Shown in pieces: positions 1-8,545 of a stretch of 32,507 nt of DNA (the first letter of the stretch is position 1; the number at the start of each line of letters is the position of its first letter). A program made the position numbers and the translations under genes. The stretch spans positions 1-32,507 of the forward strand of contig CAKVOF010000013.1 in NCBI GenBank assembly GCA_934778125.1, in the 5' to 3' direction. The stretch is from an uncultured Clostridia bacterium (GTDB lineage Bacteria > Bacillota > Clostridia > Christensenellales > UBA1242). Under the pieces are notes generated by a model that searched no databases, had not been told where the DNA came from, and saw only the letters and a program-made list of their open reading frames with translations.

Positions 1-241
1 ATATTGTGCGGGTTCAAAATTTTTATACATAAATTTAAAAAAAATATTTTATTTTATCTAACTTTAATAAAATTGGCTTAATTTTAATTAAATATAATTT
101 AATCTAAAATTTTAATTTGTTTATTGAATATATTTTGTTAAATGCTTTTATTTAACCGAAAACTTTGTGATTAATGCCAAATTAGGTAAATTATAGGTTA
201 TTCTAAATCATTAATATTTATGGATTTTCATAGAAAAGCAC

Positions 242-270
242 TTGATTTATTTTTGTATAGGTGATATCAT
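242..270 (+). promoter_or_regulatory. Candidate sigma-A promoter of pheST
   Basis: TTGATT at 242-247 and TATCAT at 265-270 are separated by 17 bp. Transcription would start near 277, just before the first helix of the T-box leader. The boxes are imperfect, and support comes mainly from the spacing and position. The 240 bases to the left are very AT-rich and show no gene, RNA or clear signal. Confidence 0.45.
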
Positions 271-284
271 ATTTGCAGTTTAAT

Positions 285-518
285 AAATGCTAAGACAATG
301 ATTAAGTAGAAAGCATATTCTTTAAAGAGAGAGTGGGTGAGGCGCTGAAAGCTCACTTAAAGTTCATATGTTTTTGAATTTCGCCATTCGAGCAGGTTAA
401 TGAAAAGTTAACCCGAGTGATTATCGTTATAAATCAATAAGGCTAAGTGAAGCTTAGTGAATTTGGGTGGTACCACGGAAAGAATTCGTCCCTTAAAGTT
501 TAAGGGGCTTTTTATTTT
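285..518 (+). promoter_or_regulatory. T-box leader, Phe-type, with terminator
   Basis: The leader ends in the T-box core GGGTGGTACCACGG at 465-478. It contains the TGGT (468-471) that pairs with the tRNA acceptor end; its last T fits the A73 discriminator of tRNA-Phe. A terminator follows: 488-496 pairs with 500-508 around the loop AGT, then a T run. The T-box core can pair with GTCCC at 488-492 as the antiterminator. The putative specifier is the codon TTC (Phe) at 380-382, in the 3' side of the stem I internal loop. In this family, uncharged tRNA stabilises the antiterminator, so pheST is expressed when charged tRNA-Phe is scarce. The specifier assignment is by eye but agrees with the downstream genes. 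Confidence 0.93.
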
Positions 519-607
519 GTTTTGTTACATCAAAATTCAAAGCGAAAGTTAGTATTAGTCAAATAATTATGAGCATTATTTAAACGAATACAATTGGAGA
601 TAATAAT

Positions 608-1636
608 ATGCAAGAGAATTTAGAAAAAATTTTAGAATTGTTTTCAACCGATTCAAAAAGTGTTAAGAATGAGCAGGAGATAAACGAACTAAGAGTTAAA
701 TTTTTAGGTAAGAGCGGTGTTGTGACTGATGCGTTGAAGGAAATAAAAAACGTTCCAAATGAAAAGAAAAAAGTGTATGGTGAAGAAGTTAATAATCTTA
801 AAAACAAAATTGAAAGTTTACTTAGTGATTTAAAAGAAGAAGTTGAAAAGTGCGCTTATAACGAGCTTTTGAAAAACACAAAATTAGTTGACTTAACTAT
901 TCCAAGCCAAGAGCCAACTGGCAGTTTGCACCCAATAACTATCACTCAAAGAAAGATAGTTGAAATTTTCAAAAGTATGGGGTTTCATGTGGAAGATGGA
1001 AACGAAATTGAAACTGAGTTTAATAACTTTGAAGCGGTTAATGTTCCAAAAGACCACCCAGCAAGAGAGATGCAAGACACATTCTATTTGGAAAATGGTC
1101 AAGTTTTGAAAACTCACACATCAGCTAGCCAAAATAGAATAATGAGAAAATATGGTGCTCCACTTAAAGCAATATTCCCAGGTCGTTGCTTTAGAAACGA
1201 AGAACTCGATGCTTCTCATGAAAACACATTTTTCCAACTAGAAGGAATGATGATTGATAAAAATATAAGTATATCAAACTTAATTTTCTTTATGAAAACA
1301 ATGCTATCTCAAGTGTTTGAAAAAGAGGTTGAAGTTAGGCTTCGCCCAGGATTTTTCCCATTTGTTGAACCGGGATTTGAACTTGATGTTAAATGCCCTT
1401 ATTGCGATGGTGAGGGTTGCAGGGTTTGCAAACACGGTGGTTGGATTGAACTTTGCCCTTGCGGAATGATTCATCCAAAGGTTTTGGAAATGGGTGGAAT
1501 TAATCCAGATGAATATCAAGGATTTGCATTCGGCTTAGGGTTAGGAAGGCTTGCTATGATGGCTTTTGATATTAAAGATATTAGAACTTTAAATAGCGGA
1601 AAATTAAAATTATTAAAGCAAACAAAGGTTAAATAA
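608..1636 (+). CDS. pheS: Phenylalanine--tRNA ligase alpha subunit
   Basis: This 342-residue protein is the catalytic alpha subunit of cytoplasmic alpha2-beta2 phenylalanyl-tRNA synthetase, which activates Phe and transfers it to tRNA-Phe. The N-terminal 90 residues are a charged coiled coil that binds tRNA. Class II motif 2 is seen at FRNEELDAS (from F195) and motif 3 at GLGLGR (309-314). Between them is a Cys-rich insert with CPYC, CRVC and CPCG, as in many Firmicutes PheS, possibly a metal-binding knuckle. The length matches the usual Bacillus form (about 344). GGAG at 596-599 precedes the ATG. It is the first gene behind the T-box leader and lies 14 bases before pheT. Confidence 0.97.
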   Translation: MQENLEKILELFSTDSKSVKNEQEINELRVKFLGKSGVVTDALKEIKNVPNEKKKVYGEEVNNLKNKIESLLSDLKEEVEKCAYNELLKNTKLVDLTIPSQEPTGSLHPITITQRKIVEIFKSMGFHVEDGNEIETEFNNFEAVNVPKDHPAREMQDTFYLENGQVLKTHTSASQNRIMRKYGAPLKAIFPGRCFRNEELDASHENTFFQLEGMMIDKNISISNLIFFMKTMLSQVFEKEVEVRLRPGFFPFVEPGFELDVKCPYCDGEGCRVCKHGGWIELCPCGMIHPKVLEMGGINPDEYQGFAFGLGLGRLAMMAFDIKDIRTLNSGKLKLLKQTKVK

Positions 1637-1650
1637 GGGGGAGTTAAGAT

Positions 1651-4020
1651 ATGTTTATTTCAATGAATTGGATTAAAGATTATGTGGATTTATCTGGAAT
1701 CGATGAAGATAAACTGATTCAACAATTCACTTTGTCGTGTGCTGAAGTTGAAGGTGTTGAGCATAAAGGCAAAGATATAAGTGGAGTGGTTACAGCTAAA
1801 ATTGAAAACATTGAAAATCACCCAAATAGCAAAAAACTTCACTTGCTTAAGGTGAATATTGGAAAAGAAACATTAAATATTGTTTGTGGTGCTCCAAACG
1901 TTAGAGAGGGAATGATTGTTCCGCTTGCCAAAATAGGTGCCCAAATTGGTGATGTTAAAATTGATAAAGCCGTTGTGGGAGGATATGAAAGTTTTGGAAT
2001 GTGTTGCAGTGCTAAGGAGTTAGGCTTCTCCGATGATAATGGCGGACTATATGAGTTTTCTGACAATACACCTATAGGTGTTGACATAAAAACTATACTT
2101 CCAATTGAAGACACAATTTTCGAAGTTGATAATAAAAGCTTAACAAATAGGCCTGATATGTGGGGCCATTATGGAATCGCAAGAGAGATTTCAGCACTAA
2201 CAGGCAGACCACTAAAGGCGATGGAACTAGCAAAAGTTAACAACAATTTAAAGAAAGTTGATGTTAAAGTGGAAACTGAGAGTTGCTATAGATACACATC
2301 TTGCAAAATGGAAAATATCACAAGAAAGGTTTCACCAATGGAAATGCAAATAAGGCTTTTCTATTGCGGAATGAGAGGTATAAATTTCTTAACTGATATA
2401 ACGAATTATATTATGCTTGAACTTGGTCAGCCAATGCATGCGTTTGATAACGAAAGTGTGGATTCAATTTCTGTTGAGAAATTAGCTAACGACACTGAAT
2501 TTGAAACGCTTGATGAAACAAAACGAATTTTGCCAAGTGGAACAATGGTTATAAAATCAAAAGGTGAGCCGGTTGCTATTGCAGGAGTAATGGGTGGATT
2601 GAAAAGTGCAATTTCTGATTCAACAAAAAATGTGCTAATAGAATCTGCTTGCTTCGATGGTGTTCAAGTTAGAAGAACTGCTATTAAGCTTGGTTTAAGA
2701 ACTGAAGCTAGTGCAAGATATGAAAAAATGCTAGATACAAATTTAACAATGAAAGCACTTTTAAGATATATTTATCTAGTTGAGTCTTTAGATAAAGATG
2801 CAAAAGTTTCAAGCGGTATTGCTGATGTGATTAAATATGAATATCCTAAAATTGAAATTGAAATAACCAAAGATTATATTAATAGATATATTGGCCAAGA
2901 AATTTCAAATGAAAAAGTGGTTGAAATTTTAAAAAGTTTGGAGTTTGGCGTGACTGAAAAACCAAACGGCGTGTTTAAAATTGATGTTCCATCTCATAGG
3001 GCAACCAAAGATATTAGCGGAAAGGCTGATATTGTTGAAGAAATAACAAGAATATATGGTTATGATAATATTAAACCATCTTCAACTTTGCAAACTGTTG
3101 AGCCAGTGAAAGAAAACATTGAAGTTGCTTTAGAATATGCAGTTAAATATGCACTTGCAACGAGATTTAACCTAAGTGAAACTCATAGTTATATTTGGTA
3201 TGATAATGAATTTGATAAATCAATTGGGATTAAACCAAGTAGTGTGATTAGAATTGTGAATAGTATTCAAAAAGATAGCGACCAAATTAGAAACACAATG
3301 GTTCCAACGATGCTTAAAGTTGTTAATGAAAATAAAAATGATTTTTCTAGAGTAGGCGTGTTTGAAATTGGGAGAGTTGTTAAAAATCTAAACGAAAAAG
3401 GTTTAACAAACGAAACCAAATCTTTATGTATTGCTTTAGCGGATAGGAACAGAACTCAGCAAGAATTGCTTATTGAAATGAAAAATATCGTTAATTATAT
3501 TTTTGATTTTGAAATTAAGAGCCACATAACTTTTGAAGTGTCTGAATCAAAAGAAGATTGGTTTTTGCCTATTAATCATTTCACCATTATTTCAAATAAA
3601 GGTGAGATTGGTGAAATTGGTGCGTTGGATTATCGTGTTGCTAAAAAACTAGATGGAAAATTGAATGTTGTTATGTGCGAAATTAATTTTTCTAAAGTGC
3701 TTGAATTAGATGAAGAAAAAGAGGTTGTTGAATCAGTTTCAAAATATCCAAAGAGTGAGCAAGATTTTAATTTTAATGTTCCAAAGAATATGCTTTATTC
3801 TGAAATTGAGAAAATCGGCAAATCTATTAATTTGGATTTAGAATATAGGGTTAGTTTGCTTGATATTTACGAAAAAGATAACGAACCAACTAAGAGCGTG
3901 ACCTTGCATTACGATATTTGGAGATATGATAGAACACTAACTGGTGAAGAATTGGAGAAATTCCACGAGCAAGTTATATCTCATTTTAAAACCAACAACA
4001 TTGAATTAAAATTGAGTTAG
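1651..4020 (+). CDS. pheT: Phenylalanine--tRNA ligase beta subunit
   Basis: This 789-residue protein is the beta subunit of PheRS, which holds the editing site for mischarged Tyr and contacts tRNA. The order of domains is normal: an OB-fold tRNA-binding domain (about 40-150, with HPNSKKLHLLKV and CGAPNV), B3/B4 editing domain (about 210-370), B5 domain (about 400-475), a class II-like core, and a C-terminal FDX-ACB anticodon-binding domain (about 700-789, with the hallmark RTLTGEEL). The start follows AGGGGG close to the pheS stop. A second ATG four codons in is possible, but the first is better spaced. It is co-transcribed with pheS and ends at a strong terminator. Confidence 0.97.
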   Translation: MFISMNWIKDYVDLSGIDEDKLIQQFTLSCAEVEGVEHKGKDISGVVTAKIENIENHPNSKKLHLLKVNIGKETLNIVCGAPNVREGMIVPLAKIGAQIGDVKIDKAVVGGYESFGMCCSAKELGFSDDNGGLYEFSDNTPIGVDIKTILPIEDTIFEVDNKSLTNRPDMWGHYGIAREISALTGRPLKAMELAKVNNNLKKVDVKVETESCYRYTSCKMENITRKVSPMEMQIRLFYCGMRGINFLTDITNYIMLELGQPMHAFDNESVDSISVEKLANDTEFETLDETKRILPSGTMVIKSKGEPVAIAGVMGGLKSAISDSTKNVLIESACFDGVQVRRTAIKLGLRTEASARYEKMLDTNLTMKALLRYIYLVESLDKDAKVSSGIADVIKYEYPKIEIEITKDYINRYIGQEISNEKVVEILKSLEFGVTEKPNGVFKIDVPSHRATKDISGKADIVEEITRIYGYDNIKPSSTLQTVEPVKENIEVALEYAVKYALATRFNLSETHSYIWYDNEFDKSIGIKPSSVIRIVNSIQKDSDQIRNTMVPTMLKVVNENKNDFSRVGVFEIGRVVKNLNEKGLTNETKSLCIALADRNRTQQELLIEMKNIVNYIFDFEIKSHITFEVSESKEDWFLPINHFTIISNKGEIGEIGALDYRVAKKLDGKLNVVMCEINFSKVLELDEEKEVVESVSKYPKSEQDFNFNVPKNMLYSEIEKIGKSINLDLEYRVSLLDIYEKDNEPTKSVTLHYDIWRYDRTLTGEELEKFHEQVISHFKTNNIELKLS

Positions 4021-4034
4021 TTTTATTATTTTAG

Positions 4035-4070
4035 AAAAAGAAACATATTTTTTATGTTTCTTTTTATATT
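4035..4070 (+). terminator. Rho-independent terminator after pheT
   Basis: A perfect 13-bp stem (4035-4047 with 4053-4065) with a 5-nt T loop; the 3' arm itself ends in five Ts. The stem is AT-rich but long. Confidence 0.8.
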
Positions 4071-4128
4071 TATAAAAAACATATTTTAATGAAAAAAGCG
4101 TAAATTTAAAAAATCAATTTTTAAAAAG

Positions 4129-4195
4129 CTATTACAAAAAATTATTTTAAAAAACTATTACAAAAAATCTATTATAAAAAAACTATTATAAAAAA
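4129..4195. repeat. Degenerate 14-bp AT-rich tandem repeat
   Basis: Units of the type CTATTAyAAAAAA begin at 4129, 4155, 4169 and 4183, with a more degenerate unit at 4141. The last three start exactly 14 bp apart. The array lies between the pheT terminator and the next start codon. It may be simple slippage sequence; no function is visible. Confidence 0.6.
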
Positions 4196-4237
4196 CTTTC
4201 GATTATCAAAAAATAGTGCTAATTCATATTAATTCAT

Positions 4238-5119
4238 ATGGAATTAAAACAATATATAAAAAAAGTACTTTATGAAAATTTGCCAATTGAAATAAATTTT
4301 GATTTAGAATTATGTGAAAAAAATATATATAAAACACTTTTAAATGATAACCAGAAGGAATGTTTTATAGACTCAAGTCATTGGAGTGCAAGCACACTTG
4401 CAATTATTTATTATAGGGTAGCTTCACACATTTTTCAAAATTATAATCTTGAGTTTGCAAGTTTTAAAATAAGCGAAATTGGATTTTTAAAAACAAATAT
4501 ATATATTTCACCTAAGTGCCAAATATCAGATGGGCTAAAGCTTGAATTAGCTGAAAACACAAAGATTTATGATAAGGTTATAATTGGCAAGAATTTTGTG
4601 GTGCATGGTGGAGTTGTTATTTGCTCAAACACTAATTCAATAGATAATCGAATAGTTATTGGAAACAATGTGGAAATAAAAAATGGTGCATCAATTTGGG
4701 GCAATTGCAATGTTGGAGATAATGTGGTTATTTCCAATAATTGCGTTGTGCAAGATGATATTGAGAGTGGAGCAGTTGTTCGAATTATTACCACACAACA
4801 AATCACAACTTATCAAAATAAAAGCATAGTGCCATCGCAAAAATTAATCGTTTATGGTGTTGTTCCGAAATTCAAAAATCGAATTGTTATATATGGTGAA
4901 GGATTTTATAACCCTTGCATTGATATTAAGGTGAAGAATAACGCCAAAGCGATTGAAAATGAAATTATGTATTGGGATAAAAACACAATAATTTTAAAAA
5001 TCAGGTCAACACAAAAAATAAACATAGATGAGTGCAATAAAAATAAGATAATCATAAAATGCAATGGATATAAGCTAATTTTAATAAATTCAAATATTTA
5101 TAAAGCTTTGAATAACTAA
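4238..5119 (+). CDS. Serine acetyltransferase-like beta-helix protein with extra C-terminal domain
   Basis: This 293-residue protein starts with a helical region like the CysE family (SHWSASTLAIIYYRVASH), followed by hexapeptide repeats forming a left-handed beta-helix (about 85-190, for example VIIGKN, IVIGNN, CNVGDN). The family makes O-acetylserine from serine and acetyl-CoA. Here the usual Asp-His dyad is replaced by E103-L104, and the second active-site His (in RHPKI of CysE) is also absent, so that activity is doubtful. About 85 further residues (208-293) form a beta-rich domain whose pattern (IVIYGEGF, then alternating hydrophobics and an NG turn) recalls IPT/TIG immunoglobulin-like folds. 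No clear ribosome binding site precedes the ATG. No cysteine genes are nearby. A different acyltransferase or a scaffold role is possible. Confidence 0.75.
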   Translation: MELKQYIKKVLYENLPIEINFDLELCEKNIYKTLLNDNQKECFIDSSHWSASTLAIIYYRVASHIFQNYNLEFASFKISEIGFLKTNIYISPKCQISDGLKLELAENTKIYDKVIIGKNFVVHGGVVICSNTNSIDNRIVIGNNVEIKNGASIWGNCNVGDNVVISNNCVVQDDIESGAVVRIITTQQITTYQNKSIVPSQKLIVYGVVPKFKNRIVIYGEGFYNPCIDIKVKNNAKAIENEIMYWDKNTIILKIRSTQKINIDECNKNKIIIKCNGYKLILINSNIYKALNN

Positions 5120-5287
5120 GAATAAATAAAAGCCTATAATTTAAAACCGGTGTTAAGTTAATTAAACTATCTATGTTGCTTAATCGAGAATGAGTGCAAA
5201 TTTAAACTTTTAGTTGAATTTGGTGCAAAATGCACATAAAATACGATAAAAAATTTAAAAAAAGTGCAAAAATTTTCAAAATGGGTA

Positions 5288-5316
5288 TTGACAACCGTAC
5301 AAAACCATACTATAAT
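5288..5316 (+). promoter_or_regulatory. Perfect consensus sigma-A promoter of a short transcript
   Basis: TTGACA at 5288-5293 and TATAAT at 5311-5316 are separated by exactly 17 bp. Three copies of GTGCAAA lie upstream (5194, 5223, 5264). The predicted start is near 5323. No gene on this strand follows before 7094. Confidence 0.85.
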
Positions 5317-5322
5317 CTAAAT

Positions 5323-5427
5323 GCATTTTAATTAAATTTAAAATGTTTTTCCATTTTTCATTCTACCTATATACGCATTATTAGGTAGCAAAAGCCCACA
5401 CATAATAGTGTGGGCTTTTGCTTTTTC
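5323..5427 (+). ncRNA. Candidate orphan small RNA, about 105 nt
   Basis: The transcript is framed by a perfect promoter and a strong terminator. Inside it, CTACCTA at 5363-5369 pairs with TAGGTAG at 5382-5388, directly abutting the terminator helix. It sits between the 3' ends of two convergent genes, so it is an independent unit rather than a leader. I do not recognise it as 6S, SRP, RNase P or tmRNA. A 13-codon reading frame (5343-5384, MFFHFSFYLYTHY) lies within but has no ribosome binding site. Confidence 0.65.
5388..5426 (+). terminator. Strong terminator of the small transcript
   Basis: A 14-bp perfect stem (5388-5401 with 5408-5421) around the loop ATAATA, followed by TTTTT. It probably also stops read-through from the gene ending at 5119, which has no terminator of its own. 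Confidence 0.92.
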
Positions 5428-5622
5428 ACATTTCATATAATTAAATCGAAGCCATTTATATTGGCTATAATATAAATTTTTAATATAATCGCTTTCAATA
5501 TAAATTTATATAGTATTTAATTTGTATTGATTTATTTTATATATAATAATAAGCAATAAAAACTACATTTAAATTTTTATTAATTAATATTAGGTTAGTA
5601 ATATATTTATGTATTAATAAAC
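5428..5622. other. AT-rich convergent intergenic stretch
   Basis: Between the small-RNA terminator and the stop of the minus-strand synthase the sequence is very AT-rich. An imperfect hairpin (about 5591-5626) overlaps the stop of the minus gene, but no run of Ts follows it on that strand. Nothing else is seen. Confidence 0.5.
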
Positions 5623-6840
5623 CTATTCACTTTTGTTTTCTATGTTTTCGTTGGTTTCTTCAAGTGGTGGTAGAAGGTCTAGAACCTCTTTAATTTGTTT
5701 AATGCAATAATCCATTTGTTCTTTTGTGTGGGTGGCAGTGTAACTAGTGCGAAGAAGACATTGACCTTCAGGTGTTGCAGGAGGGATTGAAGAGTTAACA
5801 TAAACGCCCCTATCGCTTAGCATTTTGCAAGCAAGGAAAGTTCTTTCAACAGTGTAGGTGTAGATAGGGATAATTGGTGTGATGCTTTCAATAATTGGAA
5901 CACCGGCCTTTTTCAAACCTTCTCTCATATAATTTGAAATATCTCTTAGTGCTTGAACTCTTTCAGGATGTTCTCTTAAGATTTTTAAAGCGGTTCTAGC
6001 ACAAGCAACACTTGCTGGAGTTATAGAAGCACTGAAGATAAATGGGCGAGATGTGTGTTTCACAAAGTCAACGATTTCTTTATCACCTGCCATATATCCG
6101 CCAAGGCTTGCAAGGGATTTTGAGAATGTTCCCATATAGATATCAACATCCTTTTCTAAACCAAAATGCTCAGCTGTACCTTTTCCGTGAGCACCTAAAA
6201 CGCCAAGGCCGTGAGAGTCATCAACCATTATTCTTGCACCATATTTCTTAGCAAGTTTAACAATTTCAGGAAGTTTGCAAATATCACCACCCATACTGAA
6301 AACGCCATCAGTTACGATTAAGATACCTTTATCTTCTGGAATTGATTTTAATTGGCGTTCCAAATCTTCCATATCGCTATGGTTATATCTTAGAAGTTTT
6401 GCATAACTTAATCTGCAAGCATCATAAATGCTAGCGTGGTTTTCTTTATCTCCAACGATAACATCGTTTCTTCCAGCGATTGCGCTTATTATTCCAAGGT
6501 TACTTTGAAAACCAGTGCTAAAAGTAACAACAGCTTCTTTTCCCAAGAAATCGGCAAGTTCTTCTTCAAGCATAACGTGTTGGTCTAAAGTTCCGTTTAA
6601 AAATCTAGAGCCAGAGCAACCTGAGCCATATTTTTTTAGTGCTTCCACGCCTGCTTCAATAACTTCTGGGTTTGAAGTTAATCCAAGATAATTGTTTGAT
6701 CCAATCATAATCGTTTTTATTCCACTCATCACAACTTCGGTATCTTGACCAGTTGTTAATGGTTTAAAATAAGGGTAAAGTCCGCTTTCCCTTGCTTTTT
6801 TAGCGGTTTCATAAGTGTAACATTTATTAAATAAATCCAT
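5623..6840 (-). CDS. Alpha-oxoamine synthase (glycine C-acetyltransferase / serine palmitoyltransferase-like)
   Basis: This 405-residue protein is a PLP-dependent fold-type I enzyme that condenses an amino acid with an acyl-CoA (Kbl, BioF, HemA, Spt family). The PLP lysine is K241 in GTFSKSLASLGG, the cofactor-stacking region is DDSHGLGVLG (H210), and the family signature GSGCSGSRFLNGT is present. From memory, the N-terminus (GLYPYF, then TEV, then GSNNYLGLTSNPEVIEAG) and overall spacing resemble Bacteroides serine palmitoyltransferase more than E. coli Kbl. Thus a 3-ketosphinganine role is possible beside threonine degradation. No tdh, bioB or lipid gene is adjacent to decide. The C-terminus has an acidic tail. 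AAAGGAG precedes the ATG on the minus strand. Confidence 0.9.
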   Translation of the reverse strand: MDLFNKCYTYETAKKARESGLYPYFKPLTTGQDTEVVMSGIKTIMIGSNNYLGLTSNPEVIEAGVEALKKYGSGCSGSRFLNGTLDQHVMLEEELADFLGKEAVVTFSTGFQSNLGIISAIAGRNDVIVGDKENHASIYDACRLSYAKLLRYNHSDMEDLERQLKSIPEDKGILIVTDGVFSMGGDICKLPEIVKLAKKYGARIMVDDSHGLGVLGAHGKGTAEHFGLEKDVDIYMGTFSKSLASLGGYMAGDKEIVDFVKHTSRPFIFSASITPASVACARTALKILREHPERVQALRDISNYMREGLKKAGVPIIESITPIIPIYTYTVERTFLACKMLSDRGVYVNSSIPPATPEGQCLLRTSYTATHTKEQMDYCIKQIKEVLDLLPPLEETNENIENKSE

Positions 6841-6885
6841 TTTTTGCTCCTTTAAAAGTGAAAACTAATTTTAACGTTTGAAATT

Positions 6886-6913
6886 ATTTTAGCACTTTGT
6901 GGCTTATATTCAA
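6886..6913 (-). promoter_or_regulatory. Candidate promoter of the alpha-oxoamine synthase
   Basis: On the minus strand TTGAAT (6913-6908) and TAAAAT (6891-6886) are spaced by 16 bp. They lie about 50 bp before the start codon. Both boxes deviate from consensus. Confidence 0.35.
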
Positions 6914-7093
6914 AACGTTTAGTTGCTAAAAATATAAATTGATAGAATATATTTTTAATGTAATTAATGCTATCTAATAATAAATTAAAAGATAAAATTT
7001 TAAGTTGAGGAATCAATTTTTTTAGTTATATTCTTTTAATTTTGAAGTGTGTATGTTATTATTAATTTATTACAAAAGAAAATAGGAACTATT

Positions 7094-8491
7094 ATGCGAA
7101 TATTTAATTTAAATTTAATAAATATGAATGCTGTTGATATCATAATGCTCGTTAATTATATTTTTATAACGCTTCTTGGTGTGCTTTCAGCATATAGATT
7201 TTTATTTATATTGTTGGGCTTTTTCAAAGCGCCAAGATATAAAAAATCAACCGATTATAAAAACTATGCGTTTTTAATTTCTGCAAGAAACGAAGAAAAG
7301 GTTATAGGAAACCTTGTGAAAAGCATAAAGAAACAAAAATATCCGCAAGATAAAATCACGGTTTTCGTTGTTGCGGATAATTGCACAGATAAAACTGCTG
7401 AAAAAGCAAGAGATGCGGGAGCGGTTGTGTATGAAAGATTCAATAATGAATTTATTGGCAAAGGTTATGCACTTAATTTTTTAACAAAGCACATAATTCA
7501 AGATTATGGCTCAATGAAGGTGTTTGATGGCTATTTTATAATTGATGCTGATAATGTGCTTGATGGTTACTTTGTTGAAAAAATGAACGATGCGTTTTCC
7601 GCTGGAAATAAAGTTGTTAGATCATACATAAGTTCTAAAAATTTTGGCTCAAATTTTATCTCTGCTGGCTATGGATACCACCATTTAAGAATAATGCGAA
7701 CTTTGCATATCCCAAGAACAAAACTTAATTTAAGTTGCACTGTGAATGGAACAGGTGTGCTTATAAGTAGTGAGATTTTGGAAGCAAATGGGGGATGGAC
7801 AAACCTAACCATTACCGAGGATATAGAATTTTCAATTGATACTATTTTAAAAGGCTATCAAATTGTGAATTGCTATGATGCGATTCTTTATGATGAACAA
7901 CCCACAACTTTTAAGGTTATGTTTCGCCAAAGAATAAGGTGGGCAAAGGGTTATTTAATAATGTTTAAAACCCACACACTCGCAGTGTTAAAAAAGTTGT
8001 TTAGGTGTAAAATTTCAGAAGTTAATGATATTTACGGAGATAAACAAAATAAGCAAACTTGGGCACAAAGAAAATTTACACTCTATGATATGGCATTTCA
8101 AATTTTCCCATATTCACTTGTTGTGTTTGTTTGGAAATTAATGTATTTCATTGCGCTTATAATTGCACAAGCGTGCTTAGGAATGAGCGTGGTGGCGGGG
8201 TTATCAAACTTAGGAATTGCTTTCTTGCAATCATTTTTAACCCTATATCTAACATCATTTATTCAAGTTATTCCAGTTACAATAATTGAATGGAAAAGAA
8301 TTGCATGCTCGAATGTTAAAAAGATTTTATATATGTTTACTTTTCCAATATTCGACCTATTTAGTTTGCCAATCACATTTATTGCACTATTTAGTAACGT
8401 AACATGGAAGCCGATTGAGCATAAGGACACAACAACGATAGACACAATTGAAGAAATACATAAAAAGTATAATAAAAAACACGAAGAGTAA
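7094..8491 (+). CDS. Membrane glycosyltransferase, family 2
   Basis: This 465-residue protein begins with one or two membrane segments, then a GT-A catalytic domain facing the cytoplasm, then three or four C-terminal membrane segments. The GT2 signatures are complete: ISARNEE near the start of the domain, the metal and nucleotide-sugar site D151-A-D153, the base motif T241-E-D243, and the Q279-x-x-R-W283 acceptor motif. QxxRW is typical of processive enzymes (poly-GlcNAc, cellulose or hyaluronan synthase type). The acceptor is unknown. An upstream in-frame ATG at 7049 exists, but AGGA at 7084-7087 suits the ATG at 7094. It is a single gene with its own terminator and no polysaccharide partners nearby. 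Confidence 0.9.
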   Translation: MRIFNLNLINMNAVDIIMLVNYIFITLLGVLSAYRFLFILLGFFKAPRYKKSTDYKNYAFLISARNEEKVIGNLVKSIKKQKYPQDKITVFVVADNCTDKTAEKARDAGAVVYERFNNEFIGKGYALNFLTKHIIQDYGSMKVFDGYFIIDADNVLDGYFVEKMNDAFSAGNKVVRSYISSKNFGSNFISAGYGYHHLRIMRTLHIPRTKLNLSCTVNGTGVLISSEILEANGGWTNLTITEDIEFSIDTILKGYQIVNCYDAILYDEQPTTFKVMFRQRIRWAKGYLIMFKTHTLAVLKKLFRCKISEVNDIYGDKQNKQTWAQRKFTLYDMAFQIFPYSLVVFVWKLMYFIALIIAQACLGMSVVAGLSNLGIAFLQSFLTLYLTSFIQVIPVTIIEWKRIACSNVKKILYMFTFPIFDLFSLPITFIALFSNVTWKPIEHKDTTTIDTIEEIHKKYNKKHEE

Positions 8492-8515
8492 ATAAATTTT
8501 TAAAATAACAGAGTT

Positions 8516-8545
8516 AAACGCATATGGTTTTCATATGCGTTTTTT
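8516..8545 (+). terminator. Terminator after the glycosyltransferase gene
   Basis: An 11-bp stem (8516-8526 with 8532-8542) built on ACGCATATG and its complement, with a 5-nt loop and a T run. Confidence 0.9.

Noticed and set aside
1..20. GCGGGTTCAAAA at the window start looks like a tRNA T arm.
   Set aside because: The matching CCCGC arm and an acceptor end do not follow, so no tRNA can be formed from what is visible.
5343..5384. A 13-codon Phe/Tyr-rich frame as an attenuation leader peptide.
   Set aside because: No ribosome binding site, no gene downstream on that strand for 1.7 kb, and Phe/Tyr codons arise easily in AT-rich DNA. Kept only as an alternative reading of the small transcript.
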